From contig DXBR01000106.1 in assembly GCA_019116455.1 (NCBI GenBank), positions 1 to 41,002 of the forward strand: a stretch of DNA of 41,002 nucleotides, read 5' to 3'. The notes under the pieces are model-generated. The model did not search any database, was not told the DNA's origin, and saw nothing but the letters and a program-made list of their open reading frames with translations. The stretch comes from Anaerobutyricum stercoris (GTDB lineage Bacteria > Bacillota > Clostridia > Lachnospirales > Lachnospiraceae). Shown here one piece after another: positions 1 through 7,022 of this stretch (positions are counted from its first letter, which is position 1; each line of letters starts with the position of its first letter). The translations under genes were made by a program, and so were the position numbers.

Positions 1-54
1 CGTACAAGAAAAAAACTGGAAAAAATTATGAGGAAGGAGAAATATCTGAAATGA
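1..54 (+). CDS. 3' end of an ECF-type sigma factor gene (partial)
   Basis: The first 17 codons are open and end at TGA 52-54. The encoded tail, RTRKKLEKIMRKEKYLK, is strongly basic, like the end of sigma-70 region 4 in ECF sigma factors (R-x-R-K-K-L pattern). Its stop overlaps the next start as ATGA, the usual coupling of a sigma gene with its anti-sigma gene. The body lies outside the window, so the family is inferred from the tail and from the neighbour. Confidence 0.55.
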   Translation, partial: RTRKKLEKIMRKEKYLK

Positions 55-749
55 AAAACGATCAATTTTTATTTTTGGATATTCTGGGACAGATTGACGA
101 TACCTTTATCGAAGCTTCTTCTCAGCCGTGGAAGGAAGAGAAAGCGGCAACTGGAGAAAGCAGGAGGAGAACTCCGCATAGGGGCTTCTTACACATAAGG
201 AGCCGTTGGCATATTGTGGCAGTCATGATACTTCTGGTAGCTATGTCTATGGCGGTTCTCGCCAACGACGATATCCGGGAAGGTCTCCGGCAGCTTCGCC
301 TCCAATTTTTTACTGATAATGTCACCATTGATTCCGTGCAGGAAGACGCATCACAGCAGACCGATTCTACGGAGGAAGAAACATCCGGCGAAGAATTCCG
401 GGCATATAAATGGAAGGAGGTGCCGGAGGGGTATTACACAACATTTGAGGAAGAAAATCCAGAATTTGGATATTATATTATTGAATTCGAAAATGATTCC
501 GGGAATTTTATACATTATGTGCAGAATGACGCTTTAGCATACACAAGTTTTATTACTTATGATAACAAAGAAGGATATCAACGACAAATTACTTTGGGAG
601 AACTTCAGGCATACTCTATTTCTGATGGGAGACGAAATACTATCTTTTATGAAAAAGACGGATATCTATTTGAGTTTATGTCAAATCAACCAGAAGAAGT
701 AATCATCGATTACATCAATGTGTCTGGAATATTAGAATATGAATATTAG
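51..749 (+). CDS. Anti-sigma-factor-like single-pass membrane protein (DUF4367-like C-terminus)
   Basis: This 232-residue protein has a cytoplasmic N-terminal segment of about 50 residues, one membrane helix (about 53-71, ending MSMAVLA), an acidic low-complexity linker (about 95-115, rich in S/T/E) and an extracellular domain (about 118-232). The extracellular part has a KWKEVPEGYY start and short beta-strand-like stretches, as in DUF4367 domains found on Clostridiales anti-sigma proteins. The start is ATG 51, preceded by AAGGAG, and it overlaps the stop of the sigma-like gene by ATGA, implying coupled translation. The inferred role is to hold the sigma factor at the membrane and release it on an envelope signal. 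No zinc-binding HxxxCxxC motif is visible, so it is not a ZAS-type anti-sigma. Confidence 0.6.
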   Translation: MKNDQFLFLDILGQIDDTFIEASSQPWKEEKAATGESRRRTPHRGFLHIRSRWHIVAVMILLVAMSMAVLANDDIREGLRQLRLQFFTDNVTIDSVQEDASQQTDSTEEETSGEEFRAYKWKEVPEGYYTTFEEENPEFGYYIIEFENDSGNFIHYVQNDALAYTSFITYDNKEGYQRQITLGELQAYSISDGRRNTIFYEKDGYLFEFMSNQPEEVIIDYINVSGILEYEY

Positions 750-819
750 ATCGTCCTGATCATTTTATACAGGTCACTCTTACATAATTTGTCATACACA
801 CAATCAAGGAGGATTTCAC

Positions 820-1241
820 ATGAAAAAAAGAATCATACCATTTTTCTGACTGCAGCAATGATACTGGCACTGGGAGTGCCGCCAGTAACAGGACAGGCCG
901 CTGTTCCGACAACAGACAATGAAAGTCCATTTGAGGAAATTGTACCTGCATATGAAGTTACTGGAGATATCAAACCTTTGTTCTCAATTACGGGTAATAA
1001 AGCTAAATTATCCATAATCGCTAGTGCCCCTTCATCAAAAAAAGTGTCTATCAAAATGGTCTTACAGAGAAAAGACGGGAGCTCTTGGACAAGGGTTCAG
1101 AAATGGACAAAAACAGGTACAGGTACACAAACACTTTCTAAAAGTATGACGGTCACCAATGGCAGAACCTATCGCATGAAGTACACCGTTACCGTAGGCA
1201 GCGAACAGGTAACCGGTAAAACGGCAACTAAAACAGCCTGA
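820..1241 (+). CDS. Small secreted protein; signal-peptide start separated from the body by a frameshift in an A7 tract
   Basis: A perfect ribosome site (AGGAGG at 807-812) sits 7 nt before ATG 820. That frame reads MKKRIIPFF and stops at TGA 847-849. The other frame, open to 1241, reads an export signal (KNHTIFLTAAMILALG, then a VTGQAA-like cleavage region) and a beta-rich mature domain of about 110 residues. One extra A in the run of seven A at 823-829 would join ATG 820 to this frame and give M-K-K-K-N-H-T. The only alternatives without a shift are TTG 789, which overlaps the Shine-Dalgarno sequence, or an internal ATG that loses the basic n-region. The mature part resembles small secreted DUF6147-like proteins (inference). 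It may be a sequencing error, a pseudogene or a slippage switch. Confidence 0.55.
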
Positions 1242-1257
1242 CAGATACAGGCTGTTT
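1231..1257 (+). terminator. Stem-loop terminator at the end of the small secreted protein gene
   Basis: A perfect 10-bp stem (AAACAGCCTG with CAGGCTGTTT) and a 7-nt loop overlap the stop codon. An AT-rich stretch follows with a T6 run about ten bases later, so termination is likely but the U-tract is displaced. Confidence 0.6.
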
Positions 1258-1311
1258 AGATATTATATTTTTTAATATTAATATATGGGGGAGGAGGTTG
1301 ATTCCATTGGG

Positions 1312-1382
1312 ATAATAAAAAAGTCCTCATAAAACCGAAAAGCACCACCACTGCCGTAAACGGCAGCCAGAATTATGAGGAT
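1312..1382 (-). ncRNA. Compact small RNA gene, type I antitoxin-like
   Basis: On the minus strand a consensus -10 (TATAAT, 1394-1389) predicts a start near 1382. Transcription would enter at once an arm TCCTCATAA (1381-1373), pass an inner hairpin CTGCCG-TTTA-CGGCAG (1366-1351), and close with TTATGAGGA (1332-1324) followed by a T6 run, an intrinsic terminator. The whole unit is about 70 nt. On the plus strand a GGAGGAGG ribosome site at about 1291-1298 is followed only by tiny frames. This matches the layout of Firmicute type I toxin-antitoxin loci, in which the antitoxin RNA overlaps the toxin mRNA 3' end, but no toxin of useful length remains. The RNA gene is directly supported; its antitoxin identity is inferred. 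Confidence 0.55.
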
Positions 1383-1388
1383 AATTTA

Positions 1389-1416
1389 ATTATAGCACAT
1401 TTGACGATGAAGTAAA
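1389..1416 (-). promoter_or_regulatory. Promoter of the minus-strand small RNA
   Basis: TATAAT (1394-1389) is preceded by TTTACT (1416-1411) with a 16-nt spacer. Its position fits an RNA starting at the base of the 1324-1381 stem. Confidence 0.5.
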
Positions 1417-1447
1417 TGAAATAATAGAGAGAATAGAGGTGTGTATA

Positions 1448-2434
1448 ATGTTGAAAAGAGTAATTTGTAGTCTTTTATGTATGTTAATGATTTTTTCACT
1501 TGTTCCCTTTCAGAATGTAAAAGCAGAAGAAACTACCAATGCCAATAAGACGATGGGAGATATGCAGGAAGTAATGGAGGATTATTTAGCAGAGAACCAT
1601 CCAGATATCAAGATTGGTACGCAGGCTTACTTTGATTATGTTTCCGAACAAAAAACGACAGGAGAAGATAAGAAGCTGATGGAAAGGGATGACTATAATG
1701 ATCTTTCTACATATATGGGAAAATATATGATTCTTGTTGACGAAAAGCAGTGTTATCTTACCGATGAAGAGCAGATTCTGAATTTGTCGGAAGAAGAAAA
1801 AGCAATGACTTTACAGGAAGTCAGACAGGAAGCCATTGAGGAAGAAAAAGAGGATTTGGCATGGGAGAAGAAATTAGAAAGCCAACCTCCGGTCATGACA
1901 AGAGCTTCAAGTTATAATGCGACAAATGCTGTAAATTATGCAAAAAAATGGGCAGAAAAAAGAAATGATGCTTACGACAGCTATTCTAATGATTGTACAA
2001 ATTTCATTTCTCAGGCTTTATATGCGGGTGGTATTTCCATGAGAAAACCATCAACAATCAAGCATGGTATAACAGATACGACGGATTATTGGTTTTCTAA
2101 AAAGCATAAATTTACTGGTTCAACAGGTAGGGTAACTTATGAATATGATGTCACTACTTCATGGATGAGAGTAAAAGCCTTTTATCAATATGCTTCGGCA
2201 CACGGTGCTTCTGTAAGTAAATATGATACAATCAGTCAACTTCAAAATAATGCAAAATTGGGAGATATTGTTCAATTAAAAGATGACAGCGGTTGGTATC
2301 ATTCTATTATTATTACCGGTGGAAGCAAAGGGAACAGAACGTATTGCGGACATACATCTAATAAAAAAGATCATCCGGTAGCAGATTTGAATAAAAAAGT
2401 AAAACATAAAAAGTTTAGAATTATAAGATTTTAA
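1448..2434 (+). CDS. Secreted amidase-domain protein (Amidase_6 type)
   Basis: The 328-residue protein starts at ATG 1448, with AGAGG 9 nt upstream, and has a signal peptide (MLKRVICSLLCMLMIFSLVP, cleaved near VKA-EE). An acidic, helical region follows (about 30-148). The C-terminal domain (about 155-328) starts with YNATNAVNYAKKWA and has S-x-N-D-C-T-N-F-I-S-Q (Cys183), then W-Y-H-S (His285) and C-G-H-T (His302). These match the Cys/His core of the putative amidase domain Amidase_6 (PF12671), found in secreted Firmicute proteins and thought to act on peptide or cell-wall bonds. The substrate is unknown. It lies among other exported proteins. Confidence 0.8.
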   Translation: MLKRVICSLLCMLMIFSLVPFQNVKAEETTNANKTMGDMQEVMEDYLAENHPDIKIGTQAYFDYVSEQKTTGEDKKLMERDDYNDLSTYMGKYMILVDEKQCYLTDEEQILNLSEEEKAMTLQEVRQEAIEEEKEDLAWEKKLESQPPVMTRASSYNATNAVNYAKKWAEKRNDAYDSYSNDCTNFISQALYAGGISMRKPSTIKHGITDTTDYWFSKKHKFTGSTGRVTYEYDVTTSWMRVKAFYQYASAHGASVSKYDTISQLQNNAKLGDIVQLKDDSGWYHSIIITGGSKGNRTYCGHTSNKKDHPVADLNKKVKHKKFRIIRF

Positions 2435-2470
2435 ATAATTATGGTATGTTTTTAGCAATTATATTATTAA

Positions 2471-2497
2471 TAACCGACGGCTTTATGCCGTCGGTTA
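2471..2497 (+). terminator. Strong hairpin between the amidase gene and the next ribosome site
   Basis: TAACCGACGGC pairs with GCCGTCGGTTA (11 bp, loop TTTAT). No T-run follows; the GGAGG of the next gene starts one base after it. It may terminate the amidase transcript, stabilise the downstream mRNA, or limit ribosome access. Confidence 0.45.
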
Positions 2498-2507
2498 TGG
2501 AGGATGT

Positions 2508-2978
2508 ATGAAGATAATATCATGGATAAAAAAGCACAGAAAAGGCTGTCTGTGCCTGCTTGCATTTGTGCTGATCACAAGGATTCTGCTAGCGACCCAT
2601 TATATCGGGGCGTGGAGTTCCAACGGGCAATGGAAAGTCATGTGCCATCAGGCTTTGCCGGATAATCCGCATCATTGCTGGGATGGATGGCTTTACTTCT
2701 ACGGAGTGAATGTTCCGGATAAAATTTATGTGAAAAGAACCATTGATGACTGGTCAGATGAGACATATACGGAGCATGAAAATGTAGGATTTTGGGATGA
2801 TCGTACCGGTGATTATGAAAATTTTGATTTGATTTTTTTTAATCTTATTGCGCCTTCTCTTCCGGCAAGGGGCTCCTATTCGTTTCTGGATTTGAGCGAT
2901 AGACCGGATTCCGGCAAAATAGAAATCAAATGGGAAGAAGATGGAGAGATGAAGTATGCTGTTGTAGAGTGGCCATAA
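2508..2978 (+). CDS. Membrane-anchored extracellular protein of unknown function, paralogue 1
   Basis: This 156-residue protein starts at ATG 2508, 4 nt after GGAGG. It has a basic N-terminus (IKKHRKG), one membrane helix (about 14-30) and an extracellular domain of about 125 residues rich in Trp, Tyr, Phe and Asp (for example WDGWLYFYG and YENFDLIFFN), probably all-beta. I do not recognise a family. The gene at 5082 encodes a paralogue of the same length with about 20 substitutions. The last 58 residues are identical in protein but not in DNA. The two copies flank a secreted protein and a lipoprotein, suggesting a duplicated surface module. Confidence 0.75.
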   Translation: MKIISWIKKHRKGCLCLLAFVLITRILLATHYIGAWSSNGQWKVMCHQALPDNPHHCWDGWLYFYGVNVPDKIYVKRTIDDWSDETYTEHENVGFWDDRTGDYENFDLIFFNLIAPSLPARGSYSFLDLSDRPDSGKIEIKWEEDGEMKYAVVEWP

Positions 2979-3047
2979 TGGAATTTTAATAAAGAGATAT
3001 AAAAATATTTTGCGTTTAAGTTGTAAAATACATTGGGAGGTATTATT

Positions 3048-3920
3048 ATGTTGAAAAAATATTTTGTAATAATTATAGTAGGATTTTGTCTTTGCTTGGG
3101 AGAAAAAATATCAGTGCAAGCTGCAGACACAATAACTTCCCACTTTATCCCAGAAAGGATGCCGGCAAATTCGGTTATTGAATATGAAGGAGATGGACAA
3201 TGGAATAACTTGGGTACAGAAAATGTTATGATGAAAAGGAATAGAGATATTGTAAAAAACGAAGAAAAGGTAACGTTACCCTTTGCACAATTTAGTAAAA
3301 GTATAAGCCAATTAAAAAAAGTAACAGATGATGAACCGATTTATGAAGAAGTATTGCCAAATCCTCAAAAGGGAATGAGAGTAGAATATGATAATTGGGG
3401 AGAAATTAATAAGATATTTGTTTTTAATGGTACTTCATATAAAGAAGTTGCGGAAACTTTTGCCAAACATCCGGATGAAAAGACGGGAGTTTCATTATTT
3501 GCTGCTAAAGCATTGAAGTTGGGAACGCGACTGTCACCGGGAACATATCCTTATGGACAGGTAGAAGAAAAAACTACTGAGCAAGTAGGATACACACAAA
3601 ATGTGATAAAAATTACATCAAATAAAGTAGTTGGAAAAGGGGATTTTACAGTTTTTTGGAGTATAAAAGGAGATCATGAGAATTATTTAAAAGAAGGGGA
3701 TTGTGCAACAAAGGGTGCTATTGATAATCCAAAATCTAATACAAAAATTGAAGTAACAAATAAATTAAAAAACATTACAGCAACATTTTATAAGAATGAT
3801 AATGGTGATTTACCAAACGCTGTTATAGATATTTGGAAAACTGGTGTAAAAAGGCTGGGGGTAAACAAAACAAATTATAGTAAAATAAAAAAAGCAGGAA
3901 AATATAAATATACTTTTTAA
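3048..3920 (+). CDS. Secreted protein of unknown function with a possible degenerate double-psi beta-barrel C-terminus
   Basis: The 290-residue product starts at ATG 3048, with GGGAGG 8 nt upstream, and has a signal peptide (MLKKYFVIIIVGFCLCLG, cleaved near VQA-AD). The middle (about 25-210) has no motif I recognise. The last 70 residues contain TKIEVTNKLKN, then NDNGDLPNAVIDIWKTGVKRLG. The order resembles the RlpA/expansin double-psi beta-barrel pattern (T-x-V-x-V-T-N, then N-D-x-G-P, then R-I-I-D-L-S-x-A-A-x-x-L-G). If homologous, it is divergent, since the usual RGP and LS residues are replaced. The family is an inference. The gene is more AT-rich than its neighbours and lies between the paralogue-1 gene and a lipoprotein gene. 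Confidence 0.7.
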   Translation: MLKKYFVIIIVGFCLCLGEKISVQAADTITSHFIPERMPANSVIEYEGDGQWNNLGTENVMMKRNRDIVKNEEKVTLPFAQFSKSISQLKKVTDDEPIYEEVLPNPQKGMRVEYDNWGEINKIFVFNGTSYKEVAETFAKHPDEKTGVSLFAAKALKLGTRLSPGTYPYGQVEEKTTEQVGYTQNVIKITSNKVVGKGDFTVFWSIKGDHENYLKEGDCATKGAIDNPKSNTKIEVTNKLKNITATFYKNDNGDLPNAVIDIWKTGVKRLGVNKTNYSKIKKAGKYKYTF

Positions 3921-3938
3921 GGGAGAACTTATACCAAA

Positions 3939-4934
3939 ATGAAAAAGAATTTTGCAGTATTTATATTGGCACTGTATGTGTTATGTTGTATGGTTGCATG
4001 TCAGTCTGAGAAAGAGGGGATGACTGAGACGACAGAATACATAAAGAAAGAAGCGACAAGTCCTTATCTTTCCATCACACAATCTTATTATGAAGATGCA
4101 GAGCAGACCTCTATGAAAAGTCGTTGCCTGGTATATGATCTGACAGAGAAAACTCTGGAAGAAAAAGGAAGCGTTCCATATACTTCGGCGTATCCTTTAA
4201 CCATGTACTCTGATCGTGCTGACAAGGTTTATTATACGGCGCTGAGCGAAAAGGGAGACCAGATTTATTCTTATGAGAGTGAGGAGAACAGCGAAAAAAA
4301 GACAACTGAATTTTGTCTGATTAATTATATGATGCAGTGTGGTAATAAATATTTTGCCGTGGCAAGACTGCTGGACAACTTCTGTATGGAGCCGTTTGTA
4401 TTCGGAGAAGATTTTACACAGTTAAGCAGAGTATTCTATGATGAGAAGGATGACCGGGTGACATGGACGGTCAGCGCCATTCCGGAAAAAGATTCTGTGA
4501 TTTTTTCCTATTATTCTGATGAAGCAGAACGGAAATCCGATGAGACGGAGAAAGAAGACAGCGCCGGATCCAACATTGCCATTCTGGACATGCAGACAAA
4601 TGAAATTCGTGATGTGTACCATACAGACAGATATGTATGGGGCGTTGCCAGTGATGGCGATACGCTGTACATTTGTTCTGCCCCCAGTGGTACGAGTAAT
4701 AAAAAGAAAAATAAATGCTATGAGGTGAATTTGGCAACACAGGAGAGTAAAGAACTAGATATACCTGTATGTATCACGGGAGATATGGCATTGTGGAATC
4801 ATGTCTTGTATTTTCTCGGATATATAAATGACGTGCGAGGCGTGTATTCTTATAATTTGGATAACGGACAGACAGAGTTGATTATGCGCCAGTCTGACAA
4901 AGAGTTTATCAATGGCTTATCTCTGAATTATTGA
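3939..4934 (+). CDS. Lipoprotein with a beta-propeller-like repeat pattern
   Basis: The 331-residue protein has a lipoprotein signal peptide ending in the lipobox MVAC (Cys21), so it should be anchored to the outer face of the membrane. The mature part has repeated strands such as KVYYTALSEKGDQIYSY, TLYICSAPSGTSNKK and VLYFLGYINDVRGVYSYNLDNG, typical of seven-bladed TolB/DUF5050-like propellers (inference). No catalytic motif is visible. ATG 3939 follows GGGAG with a long 13-nt spacing. It starts 18 nt after the 3048 gene and is probably co-transcribed with it. Confidence 0.75.
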   Translation: MKKNFAVFILALYVLCCMVACQSEKEGMTETTEYIKKEATSPYLSITQSYYEDAEQTSMKSRCLVYDLTEKTLEEKGSVPYTSAYPLTMYSDRADKVYYTALSEKGDQIYSYESEENSEKKTTEFCLINYMMQCGNKYFAVARLLDNFCMEPFVFGEDFTQLSRVFYDEKDDRVTWTVSAIPEKDSVIFSYYSDEAERKSDETEKEDSAGSNIAILDMQTNEIRDVYHTDRYVWGVASDGDTLYICSAPSGTSNKKKNKCYEVNLATQESKELDIPVCITGDMALWNHVLYFLGYINDVRGVYSYNLDNGQTELIMRQSDKEFINGLSLNY

Positions 4935-4987
4935 GATGATTTTTCACATATCACGCAAATATCATAAAAGGATTCTGATAAAAAAAG

Positions 4988-5033
4988 ATTGTGTCGTGTA
5001 CTACACAATGGTATAATATATTACAATATATTA
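4988..5033 (+). promoter_or_regulatory. Promoter with two overlapping dyads upstream of paralogue 2
   Basis: TTGTGT (4989-4994), a 17-nt spacer and TATAAT (5012-5017) form a near-consensus promoter. One dyad (ATTGTGT 4988-4994 with ACACAAT 5003-5009) covers the -35 and spacer. A second, perfect dyad (TAATATATT 5014-5022 with AATATATTA 5025-5033) covers the -10 and start point. Both are candidate operators. Confidence 0.55.
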
Positions 5034-5081
5034 GTACAAAAGGTGCAGAGAACAATAAAATGTACGGAAGGGGGAAGCAAG

Positions 5082-5552
5082 ATGCGTCTGAAGCTTTGGA
5101 TAAAAAAACACAGGAAAGGCTGTCTGTACCTGCTAATTTTTATAGTACTTACAAGGATTCTTCTGGCAACCCATTATGTCGGGGCATGGAGTTCTAACGG
5201 ACAATGGAAAGTCATGTGTCATCAAGCTTTGCCGGATAATCCACATCACTTTTGGGATGGATGGCTTTACTTCTACGGAGTAAAAGCTCCGGAAAAAATT
5301 TATGTGAAGAGAACCATTGATGGCTGGTCAGATGAAGAATATATGGAGTGTGAGAATGAAGGTTTTTGGGATGACCATACCGGCGATTATGAAAATTTTG
5401 ATTTGATATTTTTTAATCTTATTGCGCCTTCTCTTCCGGCGAGAGGTTCTTATTCGTTTCTGGATTTGAGTGATAGGCCAGATTCCGGAAAAATAGAAAT
5501 CAAATGGGAAGAGGACGGCGAGATGAAGTATGCTGTTGTGGAGTGGCCATAA
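5082..5552 (+). CDS. Membrane-anchored extracellular protein of unknown function, paralogue 2
   Basis: This is a 156-residue paralogue of the 2508 product. The start is ATG 5082 behind GGAAGGGGG, chosen over in-frame upstream codons because it aligns with paralogue 1 and begins the basic-plus-helix anchor (LKLWIKKHRKG). Substitutions cluster in the membrane helix and residues 57-98; residues 99-156 are identical. In those 58 codons I count about 13 silent differences and no replacement, so the C-terminal half appears constrained by selection. The copy has its own promoter at 4989-5017, unlike paralogue 1, so the two may be expressed under different conditions. DNA similarity stops a few bases after the stop codon. 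Confidence 0.75.
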   Translation: MRLKLWIKKHRKGCLYLLIFIVLTRILLATHYVGAWSSNGQWKVMCHQALPDNPHHFWDGWLYFYGVKAPEKIYVKRTIDGWSDEEYMECENEGFWDDHTGDYENFDLIFFNLIAPSLPARGSYSFLDLSDRPDSGKIEIKWEEDGEMKYAVVEWP

Positions 5553-5583
5553 TGGCTTCATCGAAAGGGCTGGGCGAATCGCT

Positions 5584-6012
5584 ATGAAAAAGAAAAAAAT
5601 ATTTTTTATAATAGTCATTATTCTTTTTGTGCTATATGTTCTGAATTACTCGTATGGGAAACTTTTATGGAAGAACGCTTTACATTTTCCTGATAACGAA
5701 AGAGCTGTTGTGACGGTGAAATATTATGCTGACAATGGCCGTTCACTGGAATTGGATGAGGAGAAAAAGGACATCTTATTTGATTTGATAAAGAAAGAAG
5801 CGCAATTTGCGGGATACAGCAGTCAAGGAAAATTTTCTCCGATCATGCAGGAAGATGATGTTTATTCAGTGATAATCACCGGTGATGACTATTTTTCTCT
5901 GCTATATCTGTCAAAGAACCCTGAAAAAACAGTTATATGTGCAAATAATCGTTACATAAAACTTGGAACGATGAGACAAACAAAATCTTTTTTGCAAAAG
6001 CTTTTTGATTGA
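5584..6012 (+). CDS. Small single-pass membrane protein of unknown function
   Basis: The 142-residue product has an N-terminal KKKK stretch followed by a membrane helix (about 5-22) and an extracytoplasmic domain with acidic and aromatic residues and no recognised motif. ATG 5584 was chosen because it begins the anchor; the ribosome site is weak (GGGC about 15 nt upstream). It starts 31 nt after paralogue 2, so it is probably in the same transcript, and a good terminator follows. Confidence 0.65.
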   Translation: MKKKKIFFIIVIILFVLYVLNYSYGKLLWKNALHFPDNERAVVTVKYYADNGRSLELDEEKKDILFDLIKKEAQFAGYSSQGKFSPIMQEDDVYSVIITGDDYFSLLYLSKNPEKTVICANNRYIKLGTMRQTKSFLQKLFD

Positions 6013-6027
6013 CAGTGCATACAAGGT

Positions 6028-6062
6028 TATCCGGCGTCCGGTTTGGATGCCGGATATTTTTT
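6028..6062 (+). terminator. Intrinsic terminator closing the exported-protein region
   Basis: TATCCGGC (6028-6035) pairs with GCCGGATA (6049-6056) and is followed directly by T6. Confidence 0.8.
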
Positions 6063-6208
6063 GCGCGACAGGTTCTGAGGACGACAGCCGTGCCTGCACG
6101 GGCGGACACCCGACGGTCGCTTTGGAAGTAAATTTCCGCCTTGTCTGCCGGCGGGGAAAATAGTAAGATAAAAGAAGGAAAGATGAAGGATAAAGGAGGG
6201 ACTGAAGT
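6063..6208. other. Gene-free spacer with a GC-rich, hairpin-bearing tract
   Basis: The stretch 6063-6170 is visibly more GC-rich than its surroundings. It contains CCGTGC-CT-GCACGG, and TTTGGAAGTAAATTTCC at 6121-6137, which recurs with one change in the beta-lactamase leader at 13122-13138. No frame looks coding. An A/G-rich run with AAAGGAGGG (6192-6200) leads into the arginase-family gene. Confidence 0.4.
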
Positions 6209-7009
6209 TTGAAGATTGCACAGAATACTATTCTTGATTTTTCTCACATTTATCCGGAAGATATTGAAGAACGGGGCAGGGGGCTTAAACGGATTGATTT
6301 AAGTGATATTGAAGGTACGAATATGTATTGTACCAAAGAGGCGGAGAATGAGATTCGCCGGCGTCTGGCTGCCTGCAGTCCCCATGGGATTCATTTTCTG
6401 GATAACGGAAATTATCATTATGCGACGAAGTTTTTTGCGGAAAAGATTTCTTTTCCGTTTTCGCTTGTTCTTTATGATCATCACAGTGATATGCAGCCAT
6501 CGCTGTTTCCGGGGATGTTAAGCTGTGGAAACTGGGCGGCGGAGCTGCTGCGCAGTCACGCCAGTCTGAGACAGCTGATCCTTGTGGGGCCGGAACAAAA
6601 AAGCATGGAGGAGATTCCGCCGAAATTCAAAGGGAAGCTGGTGTGTATCAGCATGGAGGAAATTGATGAACACATGGTGAATCAAAAGCTGTCTGAGATT
6701 CAGATGAAGCTTCCTGTGTACATTTCCATTGATAAGGATGTTCTGGACAGAAACGGCGCGCGGACCAACTGGAATCAGGGCAGCATGTCTCTGAGAATTC
6801 TTGAGAAGCTGCTTCTTCAGGTGTTTGAACACCAAAATGTGATCGGTGTAGATATCTGCGGCGAGTGCAGTCCCATGGAGCCCATGCAGGAGCTTTTAAA
6901 AGATGAGAAGATCAATATGATGACCAATGACGCATTGTATTCTTTTTTGTCGGGACTGTTTCAGATTTTTGATACGGATTCGGAAAACAAACGTTATTTT
7001 AAGAAATAA
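6209..7009 (+). CDS. Arginase/agmatinase-family (ureohydrolase) protein
   Basis: The 266-residue protein carries the binuclear-manganese ligands of the ureohydrolase fold: D-H-H-S-D (Asp90 to Asp94) and S-I-D-K-D-V-L-D near residue 175, plus a preceding GNYHYATKF segment. Members hydrolyse guanidino compounds such as arginine, agmatine or formiminoglutamate; the substrate here cannot be told. The usual glycine-rich start and the second His motif (GGDH) of classical arginases are replaced, so this is a divergent branch. The start is TTG 6209, 8 nt after AAAGGAGGG. The UvrA-like gene starts 13 nt downstream, so they probably share an mRNA. Confidence 0.8.
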   Translation: MKIAQNTILDFSHIYPEDIEERGRGLKRIDLSDIEGTNMYCTKEAENEIRRRLAACSPHGIHFLDNGNYHYATKFFAEKISFPFSLVLYDHHSDMQPSLFPGMLSCGNWAAELLRSHASLRQLILVGPEQKSMEEIPPKFKGKLVCISMEEIDEHMVNQKLSEIQMKLPVYISIDKDVLDRNGARTNWNQGSMSLRILEKLLLQVFEHQNVIGVDICGECSPMEPMQELLKDEKINMMTNDALYSFLSGLFQIFDTDSENKRYFKK

Positions 7010-7022
7010 CAGGGAGAATATT

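Noticed and set aside
1309..1382. CRISPR repeat or attachment site reading of the nested inverted repeat
   Set aside because: There is only one unit, and the promoter and terminator arrangement explains it as an RNA gene.
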